Assembly (NCBI RefSeq): GCF_052113705.1
Contig: NZ_JBGQOG010000007.1
Coordinates: forward strand, 141,560-205,559
Direction of reading: 5' to 3'
Source of the DNA: JBGQOG01 sp052113705
GTDB taxonomy: Bacteria; Pseudomonadota; Alphaproteobacteria; Rhodobacterales; Rhodobacteraceae
DNA length: 64,000 nucleotides
The stretch's first letter is position 1. Every line of letters starts with the position of its first letter. The notes below the pieces were generated by a model. The model made no database searches, was not told where the DNA came from, and saw nothing but the letters and a program-made list of their open reading frames with translations. This document shows, piece by piece, positions 54,274-63,432 of this stretch. Made by a program: the position numbers and the translations under genes.

Positions 54274-55730
54274 TATATCGTTTCCTTTGCGGCCGTCGCG
54301 CCTTCGGCGCCCGACTGCCCGAGTTTGCGCAGAGCGTCAACCACAAGACTGACCTTCGACCCTTTCGAGCCCTTGACCAGCACGACATCGCCGGCATCGG
54401 CAAGTTGATGCGCATGCGCGGCCAGTTCCTTGGCCGTCTCGAACCATTGGCCCCGCTTTTCGCGCGGCAGCGCCTGCCAGAGCGCGCGCATCCGCGGCCC
54501 CGCGCAATGCACGATCGTCACCGGGGCCATGGCGGGCAGCGAGGCCACCGCCGCATGCAGCGCGGCCTCATCCGGGCCAAGTTCCAGCATATCGCCCAGA
54601 ATGGCGACGCGGCGGCCCTTTTTGACCCGGCCCACCCCATCGCGCGGTTTCGCCGCGGCGAGCACTTCCAGCGCCGCCTCCATCGAGGCCGGATTGGCGT
54701 TGAAGGCATCGTCGAAAAGGTCAAAGCTCAGCCCGTCCTCGACGATATCGAGCTGGATGCGTTCGCGCGTGCCGCGCCCGGCGGGCGGCAGCCATTGGCC
54801 CATGTCGAGCGCGGCCACAGCCGGATCGGCCCCCACCGCTTCGGCCACCGCCAACACCCCCAGCGCGTTCATCGCAAAATGGCGGCCCGCCGAGCGCACC
54901 TTGAAGAGGAGCGGCTGGCCAAAGCGCGCGGCCTCGACGATCGTCACATCCTGCGTGATCGTCACCGTGCCCAGACGGAAATCGCACTCCTGCCCCGCCC
55001 CAAAACGCAGCACCTTGCCCGCGCGGGCGGCGGCGGACAGGGCCAGGATCGGGCTGACCGCCAGATCGGCGGGGATAACCGCGACGCCGCCCGGCTCAAG
55101 CCCTTCAAAGATCGCGGCTTTTTCATGCGCGATGCCTTCGACATTTTCAAAGGCCTCCAGATGCGCCGCCGCCACGGTGGTGATCATTGCCGCATCCGGC
55201 CGGGCCATTCTGGCCAAGGGTGCAATCTCGCCCGGATGGTTCATGCCGATCTCGATCACCGCGAAATCACAATCGGCGGGCATTCGCGCCAGCGTCAGCG
55301 GCACGCCCCAATGGTTGTTATAGCTGGCCTCGGCGGCATGAACGCTGCCCTGCGCGCCCAAAATCGCCCGCAGCATCTCTTTGCTCGAGGTTTTGCCGAC
55401 CGAGCCGGTCACCGCGATCACTTTGGCGCGGGTGCGCGCGCGCCCCGCGATGCCCAGAGCCTCCAGCGCAGGCAGCACATCCGCCACGAGGAGCAGCGGA
55501 TCGGCCTCCGAACAGCCCTCGGGGATGCGGCTGACCAGCGCGGCGGCGGCGCCTTTCTTCAGCGCCTCGGCCACGAAATCATGGCCATCGCGCTGATCCT
55601 TCAGCGCCACAAAAAGATCGCCCGGCTGGATGGCGCGGGTGTCGATGGAAATGCCGGTGATGGCGAAAGCGCGCGTTGCGCGACCGGCCGTCGCGGCCGC
55701 CGCCTCGTCAGAGGTCCAGAGAATGGTCAT
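54273..55730 (-). CDS. murF: UDP-MurNAc-tripeptide--D-alanyl-D-alanine ligase
   Basis: A 485-residue Mur ligase that adds D-Ala-D-Ala made by Ddl. Visible are the N-terminal substrate domain (SIDTRAIQPGDLFVALK), the ATP motif VTGSVGKTSSKEML (about residue 112), the EIGMNHPGEI motif and the C-terminal DDAFNANPASMEAAL. It is joined by 1-nt overlaps to murE and mraY. Confidence 0.96.
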   Translation of the reverse strand: MTILWTSDEAAAATAGRATRAFAITGISIDTRAIQPGDLFVALKDQRDGHDFVAEALKKGAAAALVSRIPEGCSEADPLLLVADVLPALEALGIAGRARTRAKVIAVTGSVGKTSSKEMLRAILGAQGSVHAAEASYNNHWGVPLTLARMPADCDFAVIEIGMNHPGEIAPLARMARPDAAMITTVAAAHLEAFENVEGIAHEKAAIFEGLEPGGVAVIPADLAVSPILALSAAARAGKVLRFGAGQECDFRLGTVTITQDVTIVEAARFGQPLLFKVRSAGRHFAMNALGVLAVAEAVGADPAVAALDMGQWLPPAGRGTRERIQLDIVEDGLSFDLFDDAFNANPASMEAALEVLAAAKPRDGVGRVKKGRRVAILGDMLELGPDEAALHAAVASLPAMAPVTIVHCAGPRMRALWQALPREKRGQWFETAKELAAHAHQLADAGDVVLVKGSKGSKVSLVVDALRKLGQSGAEGATAAKETI

Positions 55731-57211
55731 CAGATCTTCCCATCAAGCGCCGCAACCGCAACGCTGGCTTGTTCCACATCATCAAAGGGATAGATGTCGT
55801 CGCCGACGATCTGCCCCGTCTCATGCCCCTTGCCCGCGATCAGGAGCGCATCGCCCGGGCCCAAAGCATCCACGCCGCGCAGGATCGCCTCGGCGCGGTC
55901 GCCCACTTCGCAGGCGCCGGGCGCCGCGGCCATGATCGCGGCACGGATGCTGGCGGGATCTTCCGAGCGGGGATTGTCGTCGGTGACAAAGACCTGATCG
56001 GCATAGGCGGTGGCAGCAGCCCCCATCAGCGGACGCTTGCCGCGGTCACGGTCGCCGCCCGCCCCCATCACCACCACAAGGCGGCCCATCACATGCGGGC
56101 GCAGCGCCTTCAGCGCGGTTTCCACCGCATCGGGCGTATGGGCGTAATCAACGAACACCGCCGCGCCATTCTCGCGCGTCGCGGCGAGCTGCATGCGCCC
56201 GCGCACGGTGGTCAGTTTGGGCAGCACCGCAAAAACCGCCTCGGGATCGGCACCCGCGCCGATCACCAGCGCCGTCGCCATCATCACATTCGAGGCCTGA
56301 AAACCACCGATCAGCCCAAGGCGCACCATATGCACCTTGCCCAGCCAGGAGAACCGCAGATCCTGCCCGGTCGCGTCAAAACGCTGGCCGAGGATGCGCA
56401 GATCGGCATGGCTGTCGGCCCCGACCGCAATGACATCCGCGCCGCGATCCTGCGCGATATCGGCCATTTCCAGCCCGCGCGGATCGTCGATGTTGATCGC
56501 CGCCACCCCATCCTCGGGCAGCACGCGGTCAAAGAGCCCGGCCTTGGCGTGGAAATATTCCTCAAATGTCGCGTGATAATCGAGGTGATCCTGGGTGAAA
56601 TTGGTGAAGCCCGCCGCCGCGATCCGCACACCATCCAGACGCCGCTGCGCCAGCCCGTGGCTTGAGGCCTCCATCGCCGCATGGGTCACCCCAGCCAGGG
56701 TCATCTCCGAGAGCAGGCGGTGCAGGGTGATCGGCTCGGGCGTTGTATGGCTCGAGGGGGCGGTGAAGGCCCCCTCCACCCCGGTGGTGCCAATATTCGC
56801 CGCCTCATGGCCAAGCGCCGCCCAGATCTGGCGGGTGAATGTGGCCACCGAGGTTTTGCCATTGGTGCCGGTCACCGCGACCACGGTCTCGGGCTGATGC
56901 TCGAACCAGAGCGCGGCGGCAAAGGCCAGGGCCTGCCGCGGATCCTCGGCCACGACCAGCGCGACCGATGTGTCTTTCAGCGCCAGACGCGCCGCCGCCT
57001 CACCGCTGCGGTCGGTCAGAATTGCACCCGCCCCCTGCGCCACCGCGGCGGGGATGAAATCAGACCCATGCGCGAGCGTGCCCGGCAGTGCCGCGAACAG
57101 ATGCCCCGGTTGCACCCTTCGGCTGTCCACGGTGAGGCCGGTGACCCGCACATTGCCGCCCAAAGCTGCCGTCAGCCCCAGATCGGACAAGAATTTGCCG
57201 CGTTCAGTCAT
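55730..57211 (-). CDS. murE: UDP-MurNAc-L-Ala-D-Glu--meso-diaminopimelate ligase
   Basis: A 493-residue Mur ligase. It has GLTVDSRRVQPGHLFAALPG at the N-terminus, the ATP motif VTGTNGKTSVATF (about residue 115) and the substrate-specific motif DDNPR (TDDNPRSED, about residue 410). DNPR marks meso-diaminopimelate rather than lysine as the added residue, consistent with a Gram-negative wall. It lies 40 bp after ftsI. Confidence 0.96.
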   Translation of the reverse strand: MTERGKFLSDLGLTAALGGNVRVTGLTVDSRRVQPGHLFAALPGTLAHGSDFIPAAVAQGAGAILTDRSGEAAARLALKDTSVALVVAEDPRQALAFAAALWFEHQPETVVAVTGTNGKTSVATFTRQIWAALGHEAANIGTTGVEGAFTAPSSHTTPEPITLHRLLSEMTLAGVTHAAMEASSHGLAQRRLDGVRIAAAGFTNFTQDHLDYHATFEEYFHAKAGLFDRVLPEDGVAAINIDDPRGLEMADIAQDRGADVIAVGADSHADLRILGQRFDATGQDLRFSWLGKVHMVRLGLIGGFQASNVMMATALVIGAGADPEAVFAVLPKLTTVRGRMQLAATRENGAAVFVDYAHTPDAVETALKALRPHVMGRLVVVMGAGGDRDRGKRPLMGAAATAYADQVFVTDDNPRSEDPASIRAAIMAAAPGACEVGDRAEAILRGVDALGPGDALLIAGKGHETGQIVGDDIYPFDDVEQASVAVAALDGKI

Positions 57212-57251
57212 GGTACTATGCCCCGCGATATGGCCCGCCCGAATGGCCGGC

Positions 57252-59033
57252 TCAGTTGCCGACGAGTGTTAGTACATCCGTCACCTCGGGTTCAACCTCG
57301 GGACGCATCCCAAGCAGCGGTGCCACGCGGCGGATCACCTCGGCGGCGACCGGCACGGCGGTCCAGCCTGCGGTGCGGCGGTTCATCCCCGCGGCATAGG
57401 TCGTCGGCTCGTCCAGCGTCAGCACCAGCACATATTTGGGGTCAGAGGCCGGGAAAGTGCCCGCGAAAGTGGCGATCACCTTGTCCTTGTAGTAGCCGCC
57501 CGTCGGCTTGGTCTTGTCGGCAGAGCCGGTCTTGCCCGCCACCTGATAGCCCGCCACATCGCCGAATGAGGCGGTACCGCGGGTGACAACGGCCCGCATC
57601 ATCGACAGGATCTGCCGGGTCACCTCGGGTTTGATCACCTGTTCGCCCGGTTGATGGCGGGGATCATGCAAGAGCGAGGGGGTAACCTTGCGCCCGCCAT
57701 TGGCCACCGTGGCATAGGCCGCGGCCAGATGCAGCGGCGATGCGGAGAGGCCATGCCCATAGCCGATGGTCATCGCCGAGATCTCGGACCATTTTTGCGG
57801 CAGAATCGGGCGGCCGGTCGGCGCTTCGCCCAGTTCCACGCTGGTCGCCGTCATGAAACCCAGCTGTTCCAGAAAGGATTTTTGCCGATCGCCGCCAATC
57901 AGTTGCACGATATGCGCGGTGCCGACATTCGAGCTTTCCACGATCACATCGGTCACCGAGGCCGTCTTGCCCAGGCTGTGGGAATCATGGATGCGGAAGC
58001 GGCCATAGACCATCGGGCTGGCGGTGTTGATCATGGTTTCGGGCGTCACCAGCCCCAGCGTCAGCGCCTGCGCCACCGCGAAAATCTTGAAGGTCGAGCC
58101 GAGTTCATAGACCCCCTGCACCGCGCGATTGAACAGAACGCTGTCCGAGGCATCGCCCTTGGTCAGCGGCGCCGGGCGGTCATTGGGGTCGAAATCCGGC
58201 AGGCTGGCCATCGAGACGATTTCGCCGGTATGAACATCCATCAGGATCGCGGCAGCGCCTTTGGCATTCATCAGCTTCATGCCCCCCGCGAGGATCTCTT
58301 CCATCGCGGATTGCACGGTGAGGTCGATCGACAATTGCAGCGGCGCGCCACCATTGGCGGGATCGCGCAGCCAGCCGTCAAAGGCCTTTTCCACGCCCGC
58401 CACGCCCACGATCTCGGCGGAATCCACGCCCTCACGGCCAAAGCTCGCACCGCCCATGATATGCGCGGCCAGTGACCCGTTAGGATAAAGGCGCATTTCG
58501 CGCGGGCCAAACAACAGGCCCGGATCGCCGATGTCATGCACGGCCTGCATCTGCTCGGGCGAGATTTTCTTTTTGATCCAGAGGAACTTGCGCGTGCCGG
58601 TGAAGTCTTTGGTCAGCCGGGCCACGTCCAGATCGGGAAAGATCTTGCCCAGCTCGCCCGCCACCCGCTCGGGGTCGATCATCAGTTTCGGCTGCGCATA
58701 GAGCGAATGCGTCACCAGATTGGTGGCGAGAATCCGCCCCTTGCGGTCAACGATATCGGCGCGCTGCGCCATGATCGGGCTGCCCGCTTCCGCCACTTCC
58801 GGCTCTTGCGGCGCGACGGCGGCCAGCGTGCCCATACGGACGCCCACCGTGGCGAAGGCACCGATGAACAGAACCGCCATCATCAGCAGCCGCGTCTCGG
58901 CGCGGGCGCGCGACTTGTCGCGCATCACCTCATGCCGCTGGCGCTTGTTCTCGCGCTCGATCACATCGGGATTTTCGCCTTTAGAGCGGGCGTCCAGAAT
59001 ACGGGCCAAGGGGCGCAGGGGGGTGCGGATCAT
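57252..59033 (-). CDS. ftsI: Septal peptidoglycan transpeptidase FtsI (PBP3)
   Basis: A 593-residue class B penicillin-binding protein with an N-terminal membrane anchor (LLMMAVLFIGAFATVGVRM, about residues 50-70) and a pedestal domain. The transpeptidase domain has the catalytic Ser in GSTFKIF (about residue 312), SSN (about 365) and KTGSADK (about 503). It cross-links septal peptidoglycan in complex with FtsW. It overlaps ftsL by 4 nt. Confidence 0.96.
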   Translation of the reverse strand: MIRTPLRPLARILDARSKGENPDVIERENKRQRHEVMRDKSRARAETRLLMMAVLFIGAFATVGVRMGTLAAVAPQEPEVAEAGSPIMAQRADIVDRKGRILATNLVTHSLYAQPKLMIDPERVAGELGKIFPDLDVARLTKDFTGTRKFLWIKKKISPEQMQAVHDIGDPGLLFGPREMRLYPNGSLAAHIMGGASFGREGVDSAEIVGVAGVEKAFDGWLRDPANGGAPLQLSIDLTVQSAMEEILAGGMKLMNAKGAAAILMDVHTGEIVSMASLPDFDPNDRPAPLTKGDASDSVLFNRAVQGVYELGSTFKIFAVAQALTLGLVTPETMINTASPMVYGRFRIHDSHSLGKTASVTDVIVESSNVGTAHIVQLIGGDRQKSFLEQLGFMTATSVELGEAPTGRPILPQKWSEISAMTIGYGHGLSASPLHLAAAYATVANGGRKVTPSLLHDPRHQPGEQVIKPEVTRQILSMMRAVVTRGTASFGDVAGYQVAGKTGSADKTKPTGGYYKDKVIATFAGTFPASDPKYVLVLTLDEPTTYAAGMNRRTAGWTAVPVAAEVIRRVAPLLGMRPEVEPEVTDVLTLVGN

Positions 59034-59380
59034 GGCTGGCTCTCCGGCTGCGGGGCACTGACATCAACGGCATTCATCGCGGTCTGATCGACGGCGGGCG
59101 GATAGGTCACCTGCGACACGGCGCCGAATTGCTCGGGCGCCAGCGGCAAAAGCGCCAGCCGCTCAAAGTTCAGGTTCACCAATTCGCGCAGACGGTCCGG
59201 GCGGTTCTGATAGGCCCATTCGGCGTTCAGCACGCTCAGCCCCTCGCGCAGCGAGGAAATCTCGCTTTGGGTGCGGCGCATCTGGCTGATCGCCGCCTGC
59301 GTGGTGTAATTCTCGCGGTAGGCCCAGAAGGCCAGCCCCATCACCGCCATCGCGGTCAGAAGATACATCAGACTGCGCAT
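59030..59380 (-). CDS. ftsL: Cell division protein FtsL
   Basis: A 116-residue bitopic protein with an N-terminal membrane span (LMYLLTAMAVMGLAFWAY) and a periplasmic coiled coil (ISQMRRTQSEISSLREGLSV). The tail is proline-rich. FtsL forms the FtsQLB subcomplex that activates FtsWI. The gene position between rsmH and ftsI is diagnostic; start and stop overlap both neighbours. Confidence 0.92.
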   Translation of the reverse strand: MRSLMYLLTAMAVMGLAFWAYRENYTTQAAISQMRRTQSEISSLREGLSVLNAEWAYQNRPDRLRELVNLNFERLALLPLAPEQFGAVSQVTYPPAVDQTAMNAVDVSAPQPESQP

Positions 59381-60438
59381 CAGAAATCTCCCTTCAGAAC
59401 CGGGGCGGGCAGCCCCAGGGTCGCCCGGTCGGCCCGGCCTGCCGGCGCATCGGTCCGCCGCGCCACGCGCAGCTTGGCCGAGCGGGCCCGCGGGTTGACC
59501 GCCAATTCTTCCTCATCCGGCGCCACCGCCTTGCGGGTGACCAGCGTGAAGGCCGGGGTCACCTCGGCGCGCATCGGCGCATAGCGGCTGCCCTGCGCCT
59601 CCTGCCCGGCGCGAGCCTGCAAAAAGCGTTTCACCACCCGGTCTTCCAGCGAATGGAAGGTCACCACCGCCAGCTGCCCGCCGGGTTTCAGCGCGCGTTC
59701 GGCGGCCTCAAGCCCTTCGATCAGCTGGCCGAATTCATCGTTCACCCAGATGCGGATCGCCTGAAAACTGCGGGTGGCCGGATGGCTCTGCCCCGGTTTC
59801 GGCCGCGGCAGGCAACGCTCGACCGCCTTCACCAGCTGGAACGTCGTCTCAAACGGCTGCACCGCGCGCAGTTCCACGATCTTGCGGGCAATGCGCCGCG
59901 CCGCACGCTCTTCGCCGTAGTGGAAAAGGATATCGGCAATCGTGCCCTCTTCGGCGCTGTTCAGCAGATCCGCGGCCGAGGGCCCCTTGTCCGACATCCG
60001 CATGTCCAGCGGTCCGTCGCGCATGAAGGAAAAACCGCGTTCGGCCATGTCGAGCTGCATCGAGCTGACCCCAAGGTCGAGCACGACACCGTCGAGCCCC
60101 TCGGGGCAGATTTCCGCCGCATAATCATCCAGATGCGAAAAGGTCCCCTCGACCAGCCGCAGCCGGTCGCCATAGGCCCCGGCCCAATCCGCGGCCATGC
60201 GGAACACCATCGGATCGCGGTCCACCCCGATCACCAGATCGGCGCCCTCGGCCAACAGACCCCGGCTGTAGCCGCCTGCCCCGAAGGTGCCGTCGAGCCA
60301 GGCGCCGGAAATCGAAGCACCCGCCTGCGCATCCCCAGAGACGCGCGCGACCGCCTTTAACAGCGGCCGCAACAGAACGGGGACATGGGGGGCATTGTCC
60401 GGCAGATTTTCCGGTGCAGTCTCGGGGGTATCGGTCAT
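59380..60438 (-). CDS. rsmH: 16S rRNA (cytosine(1402)-N(4))-methyltransferase
   Basis: A 352-residue RsmH (MraW). The SAM motif is DGTFGAGGYSRGLLAEGADL (about residues 49-68), with VLDLGVSSMQLDMAERGFSF and HPATRSFQAIRIWVNDEFGQ further on and TFHSLEDRVVKRF near the C-terminus. It methylates C1402 of 16S rRNA at the decoding centre. It overlaps mraZ by 4 nt and ftsL by 1 nt. Confidence 0.97.
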   Translation of the reverse strand: MTDTPETAPENLPDNAPHVPVLLRPLLKAVARVSGDAQAGASISGAWLDGTFGAGGYSRGLLAEGADLVIGVDRDPMVFRMAADWAGAYGDRLRLVEGTFSHLDDYAAEICPEGLDGVVLDLGVSSMQLDMAERGFSFMRDGPLDMRMSDKGPSAADLLNSAEEGTIADILFHYGEERAARRIARKIVELRAVQPFETTFQLVKAVERCLPRPKPGQSHPATRSFQAIRIWVNDEFGQLIEGLEAAERALKPGGQLAVVTFHSLEDRVVKRFLQARAGQEAQGSRYAPMRAEVTPAFTLVTRKAVAPDEEELAVNPRARSAKLRVARRTDAPAGRADRATLGLPAPVLKGDF

Positions 60439-60944
60439 GCGGAGGCCCTTCCCCGGCTGGGCAGATGGCTGCGTGGGTCAAAATCATCCGGATATTGTTC
60501 GGCAATCTTGCGCACACGACCGCCCGCCTCGCTGGCATAGGTCTCAGGCTTCCAGATCTTGAAATAGTCCCCGGCCGAGATGAAGAAGGCTTCATTCTCA
60601 AGGCCGATCTTGTCGCGCAGTTTCTGCGGCAGCACAAGGCGGCCGTCATCGTCGATCTGCGCCTCCAGCGACTGACCGTACATCAGCTCTTCGAGCCAAA
60701 GACGCTCGGGCGAGCCGCGCTGCATGTCTTCGATTTGTTCGTCAATCTCTTCAACGGCTTTCATCGTGTAGACCTCAAGCCATTCCTGGCGAGGTCCGCC
60801 GTAGACGACAACGATATTGGGGCGGTTGCCGGGCACCCAGTCAGGGTCGCAGGCCTCGATGACACGACGGAAGGCAGCCGGAATGGAGACGCGGCCTTTG
60901 GCGTCCACCTTGAATGTTTCCGACCCTCTGAACCTGCGTGCCAC
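60435..60944 (-). CDS. mraZ: Transcriptional regulator MraZ
   Basis: A 169-residue protein with two AbrB-like beta domains, each with a DxxGR motif: VDAKGRVSIPAAFR and DDDGRLVLPQKLR. The start is a GTG behind AGGAG. MraZ forms a ring-shaped oligomer and represses its own dcw promoter by binding TGGGN repeats spaced 5 nt apart, as reported for E. coli. Three groups of TGGGA repeats with this period lie upstream (61220-61644). It is the first gene of the dcw block. Confidence 0.95.
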   Translation of the reverse strand: MARRFRGSETFKVDAKGRVSIPAAFRRVIEACDPDWVPGNRPNIVVVYGGPRQEWLEVYTMKAVEEIDEQIEDMQRGSPERLWLEELMYGQSLEAQIDDDGRLVLPQKLRDKIGLENEAFFISAGDYFKIWKPETYASEAGGRVRKIAEQYPDDFDPRSHLPSRGRASA

Positions 60945-60974
60945 TGGCGCGCTCCTGTTCGCTCACCGTCCCGC

Positions 60975-61071
60975 GCCCCCGAGGGGGCCTTGAATGCGAA
61001 ACGGCGGATTGGGCTGCTGCCACAGTCCCAATCCGCCGCCCTCGTCCCATTTCTGGGCCCCCTTTTCGGGG
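60975..61071 (-). promoter_or_regulatory. Structured 5' leader of mraZ
   Basis: Three hairpins in a row on the minus strand. CCCCC-GA-GGGGG is near 60976. GGCGGATTGGG pairs with CCCAATCCGCC over 11 bp (61003-61037, 13-nt loop). CCCCC-TTTTC-GGGGG is near 61058. They would lie 30-130 nt before the GTG start in the mRNA if the promoter is further upstream. Confidence 0.45.
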
Positions 61072-61219
61072 GTATGTCCGACTACGCGCGCCATCTGGGG
61101 GGATGTCTGCTCGCTCGCGCGCCGGATCTCTCTTTTTCGTGAAGCGGGTGCCTGTATGAAACCTGCTAATTTCGCCTTCGAGGTCTTGCTGCCTCGTGAG
61201 CCCGTCTTCTCGATGACCA

Positions 61220-61254
61220 AGGGATGCCATGGGATTTCATGGGAGACAACGGGC
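61220..61254 (+). promoter_or_regulatory. Candidate MraZ operator, four 10-bp-phased repeats
   Basis: AGGGA, TGGGA, TGGGA and CGGGC start at 61220, 61230, 61240 and 61250, exactly 10 bp apart with 5-nt spacers. The core is TGGGATTTCATGGGA. This matches the spacing known for MraZ boxes. It is about 280 bp upstream of the mraZ start and in plus orientation. Confidence 0.6.
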
Positions 61255-61401
61255 TTTTTTGGCCGGGGCGCGCAGATTTGGTATTGCGGCCCTTTGGGAC
61301 TCAAGGAATTGTGGCGAAATTCCGGCAAATTTGGCGCAGGGGTAGAGTCACAGGCCGCGAGCACCACCAGATATAGTCAAGCGCCGCGGGTGAAGATTTT
61401 T

Positions 61402-61416
61402 TCCCACAAAATCCCA
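61402..61416 (-). promoter_or_regulatory. Candidate MraZ operator, two repeats
   Basis: On the minus strand TGGGA-TTTTG-TGGGA, two repeats 10 bp apart. It is followed downstream by an AT-rich segment with TTGACT and TATATC, a possible promoter area for mraZ. Confidence 0.55.
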
Positions 61417-61589
61417 GACGGGCACCAACTTCGGTTTTTCCAACCCGATCGTGGCGCGAAAGCCACAGGTGGTTCGGGGTGTCCCGCCGAATCCGACCCC
61501 GAATCTCCGGATCACGGCGCGGTGATTCGGCGTGATCGCGCCTCAAGCGCGCCGCAAGCGGCGATATCGCCCGCGCACTCCCTGCCGCG

Positions 61590-61644
61590 TCCCATGAAAT
61601 CCCATGCAACGACCCGGCGGCCATCGGCGTCCCATGAAATCCCA
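61590..61644 (-). promoter_or_regulatory. Candidate MraZ operator, four TGGGA repeats in helical phase
   Basis: On the minus strand TGGGATTTCATGGGA occurs twice, at 61630-61644 and 61590-61604. The offsets are 0, 10, 40 and 50 bp, so all four repeats face the same side of the DNA helix. The core is identical to that at 61230-61244. Confidence 0.55.
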
Positions 61645-61779
61645 GCGCGCGCCGAAATTGCCCCGCGTCCCACGCCACCATGCCAGGAAAGGCCGGATTG
61701 CCGCAGATCATCGGCCCCACCGCCCGCCGCACCCCTACCTGACAGGCCCTGATCCGGCCTCTGCTCGGTTCCGGGCATC

Positions 61780-61808
61780 AAAAAGCCCGGCGGATCGCGC
61801 CGCCGGGC
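61780..61808 (-). terminator. Rho-independent terminator of mrp
   Basis: On the minus strand GCCCGGCGG and CCGCCGGGC form a 9-bp stem followed by TTTTT, 33 bp past the mrp stop codon. Confidence 0.85.
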
Positions 61809-61841
61809 CAGATCTTGCGGTCACATGTGGGCGCTCAGGAC

Positions 61842-62912
61842 TCAGGCGACGCCCTGCGCCACCAGCCGTGCCGCCAGCGCGGCATAGGCGTCGGAAATCG
61901 GCCCCTCGCCCGCGGCAATCGGCGTGCCACCATCGCCCGCCAGCCGCACCGACAGATCCAGCGGCAGTTCGCCCAGGAACGGCAGGCCCAGTTTTTCCGC
62001 CTCGCCCCCCACACCGCCATGGCCGAACAGATGCGCCTCATGGCCGCAGTTGGGGCATATGTATGTAGACATGTTTTCGATGAGACCCAGCACCGGCACT
62101 TTCAGCCGCGCGAACATGTCCAGCGCGCGGCGCGCATCCAGCAGCGCCACATCCTGCGGGGTGGAGACCACGATGGCCCCCGCCAGCGGCGTCTTTTGCG
62201 CCAGCGTAAGCTGCACATCGCCCGTGCCCGGCGGCAGGTCGATGATCAGCACATCCAGCACGCCCCAGTCGACCTGATAGAGCAGCTGCTGGATCGCCCC
62301 CATCAGCATCGGGCCGCGCCAGACCACCGCCTCTTCCTCTTTCAGCATGAAGCCCACCGACATCACGGTGACCCCATGCGCCACCAGCGGGATGATCGTC
62401 TTGCCATCCGGCGAGGCGGGGCGTTTGTTCACCCCCATCATCCGCGGCTGGCTCGGCCCATAGATGTCGGCGTCCAGAAGGCCCACCTTGCGCCCCGCCC
62501 GCGCCAGCGCCACTGCGAGGTTCGAGGCGACGGTGGATTTGCCCACCCCGCCCTTGCCCGAGCCGACGGCGATGATCTGCTTGACGCCCGGCACCGGCTT
62601 GGGCCCCGCCTGCGGCGTCGGATGGCCGCCGAATTTCACCGGCGCGGTATTGCCGCCGGGGCCGGGTGCCGGGGTCGCCACCCCGATATGCACCTCGCTC
62701 ACCCCGTCCAGCACCCGCACGGCCTGTTCAGCGGCGGGTTTCAGCCCCTCCAACACCGAAGCGGCGGCCGCATTCTCGGCTTCCAGCACGAAACGCACCT
62801 TTCCGCCGTCGATTCCCATCGCCCGCACCAGATCGCGGGCCACAATCGACTCGCCCCCGGGCAACAAGACCCGCGACAAGGCGGCCAGCACGGCCTCTTT
62901 CGTAATGCTCAT
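61842..62912 (-). CDS. Mrp/ApbC-type iron-sulfur cluster carrier ATPase
   Basis: A 356-residue protein. An N-terminal MIP18-like domain (residues 1-95) is followed by the deviant Walker A AVGSGKGGVGKSTVASNLA (about residue 120). The P-loop domain has LIIDLPPGTGDVQLTL and the cluster-binding CxxC in YICPNCGHEA. It binds and delivers Fe-S clusters to apoproteins in the cytoplasm. It is a single gene with its own terminator. Confidence 0.94.
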   Translation of the reverse strand: MSITKEAVLAALSRVLLPGGESIVARDLVRAMGIDGGKVRFVLEAENAAAASVLEGLKPAAEQAVRVLDGVSEVHIGVATPAPGPGGNTAPVKFGGHPTPQAGPKPVPGVKQIIAVGSGKGGVGKSTVASNLAVALARAGRKVGLLDADIYGPSQPRMMGVNKRPASPDGKTIIPLVAHGVTVMSVGFMLKEEEAVVWRGPMLMGAIQQLLYQVDWGVLDVLIIDLPPGTGDVQLTLAQKTPLAGAIVVSTPQDVALLDARRALDMFARLKVPVLGLIENMSTYICPNCGHEAHLFGHGGVGGEAEKLGLPFLGELPLDLSVRLAGDGGTPIAAGEGPISDAYAALAARLVAQGVA

Positions 62913-63208
62913 GTCATACCTTTGTGGTTATGCAGCCTGTTGCACCGGCCCGAATGTGCCGTTTTCGGCGCGAAGAGCAAGCTTTCACACTGTTAGCGCC
63001 CAAACTTTACGCATCGCGCGCCAAAGCTGCTAAAAATACGTCAGCAAACGTTATGCATTTTCCGCATGGCAGCATTGACCACCCAAGGGATTGTGCAGTC
63101 GCAGCATAAGGCGCAAATTACCTTCAACAGCGAACAGAATGATCGCACCGAAACACAGCCGCGAAAAGGGCCTCCCCCCGGATCGCACCGACGATAAGGC
63201 AGAATAAC

Positions 63209-63424
63209 ATGGCACTCGCTCAAAACATCCGCACCGCAGAAGTTGGCTTTGCAGACCGTCTGATGGCTCTGGTGACCCGCATCGGTGAGGCCCGCGCCCG
63301 TCGCGCCGTCTACACCCAGACCCTTCGCGAACTGAACGCCCTGACCACCCGCGAGCTGAACGACCTCGGCATCAGCCGCTCGATGATCACCCGCGTGGCG
63401 CAAGACGCCGCCTACGGCAACTAA
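63209..63424 (+). CDS. ccaF1: DUF1127 small protein, CcaF1-like, host gene of the sRNA array
   Basis: A 71-residue protein with the DUF1127 core in its C-terminal half: RRAVYTQTLRELNALTTREL followed by NDLGISRSMITRVAQDAAYG. DUF1127 proteins are small, basic and RNA-linked. In Rhodobacter sphaeroides the equivalent (RSP_6037, CcaF1) is co-transcribed with the CcsR sRNAs downstream and affects RNA turnover. Here the first sRNA hairpin begins 9 nt after the stop codon, the same arrangement. No terminator separates them. The stress-sigma (RpoH) promoter known there could not be pinpointed here. Confidence 0.9.
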   Translation: MALAQNIRTAEVGFADRLMALVTRIGEARARRAVYTQTLRELNALTTRELNDLGISRSMITRVAQDAAYGN

Positions 63425-63432
63425 TTCTCTTC

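Larger units (their letters stand above)
60945..61778. other. Long regulatory region upstream of mraZ
   Basis: About 830 bp without a convincing gene between mraZ and the mrp terminator. It includes three groups of 10-bp-phased TGGGA repeats and a leader with several hairpins next to mraZ. There is also an AT-richer stretch near 61350-61440, which is a candidate promoter area, with TTGACT and TATATC on the minus strand. I looked for RNase P RNA signatures and did not find them. Confidence 0.5.

Noticed and set aside
60945..61778. RNase P RNA gene upstream of mraZ
   Set aside because: I looked on both strands for the conserved GAGGAAAGTC-type and ACAGAA-type cores and did not see them.
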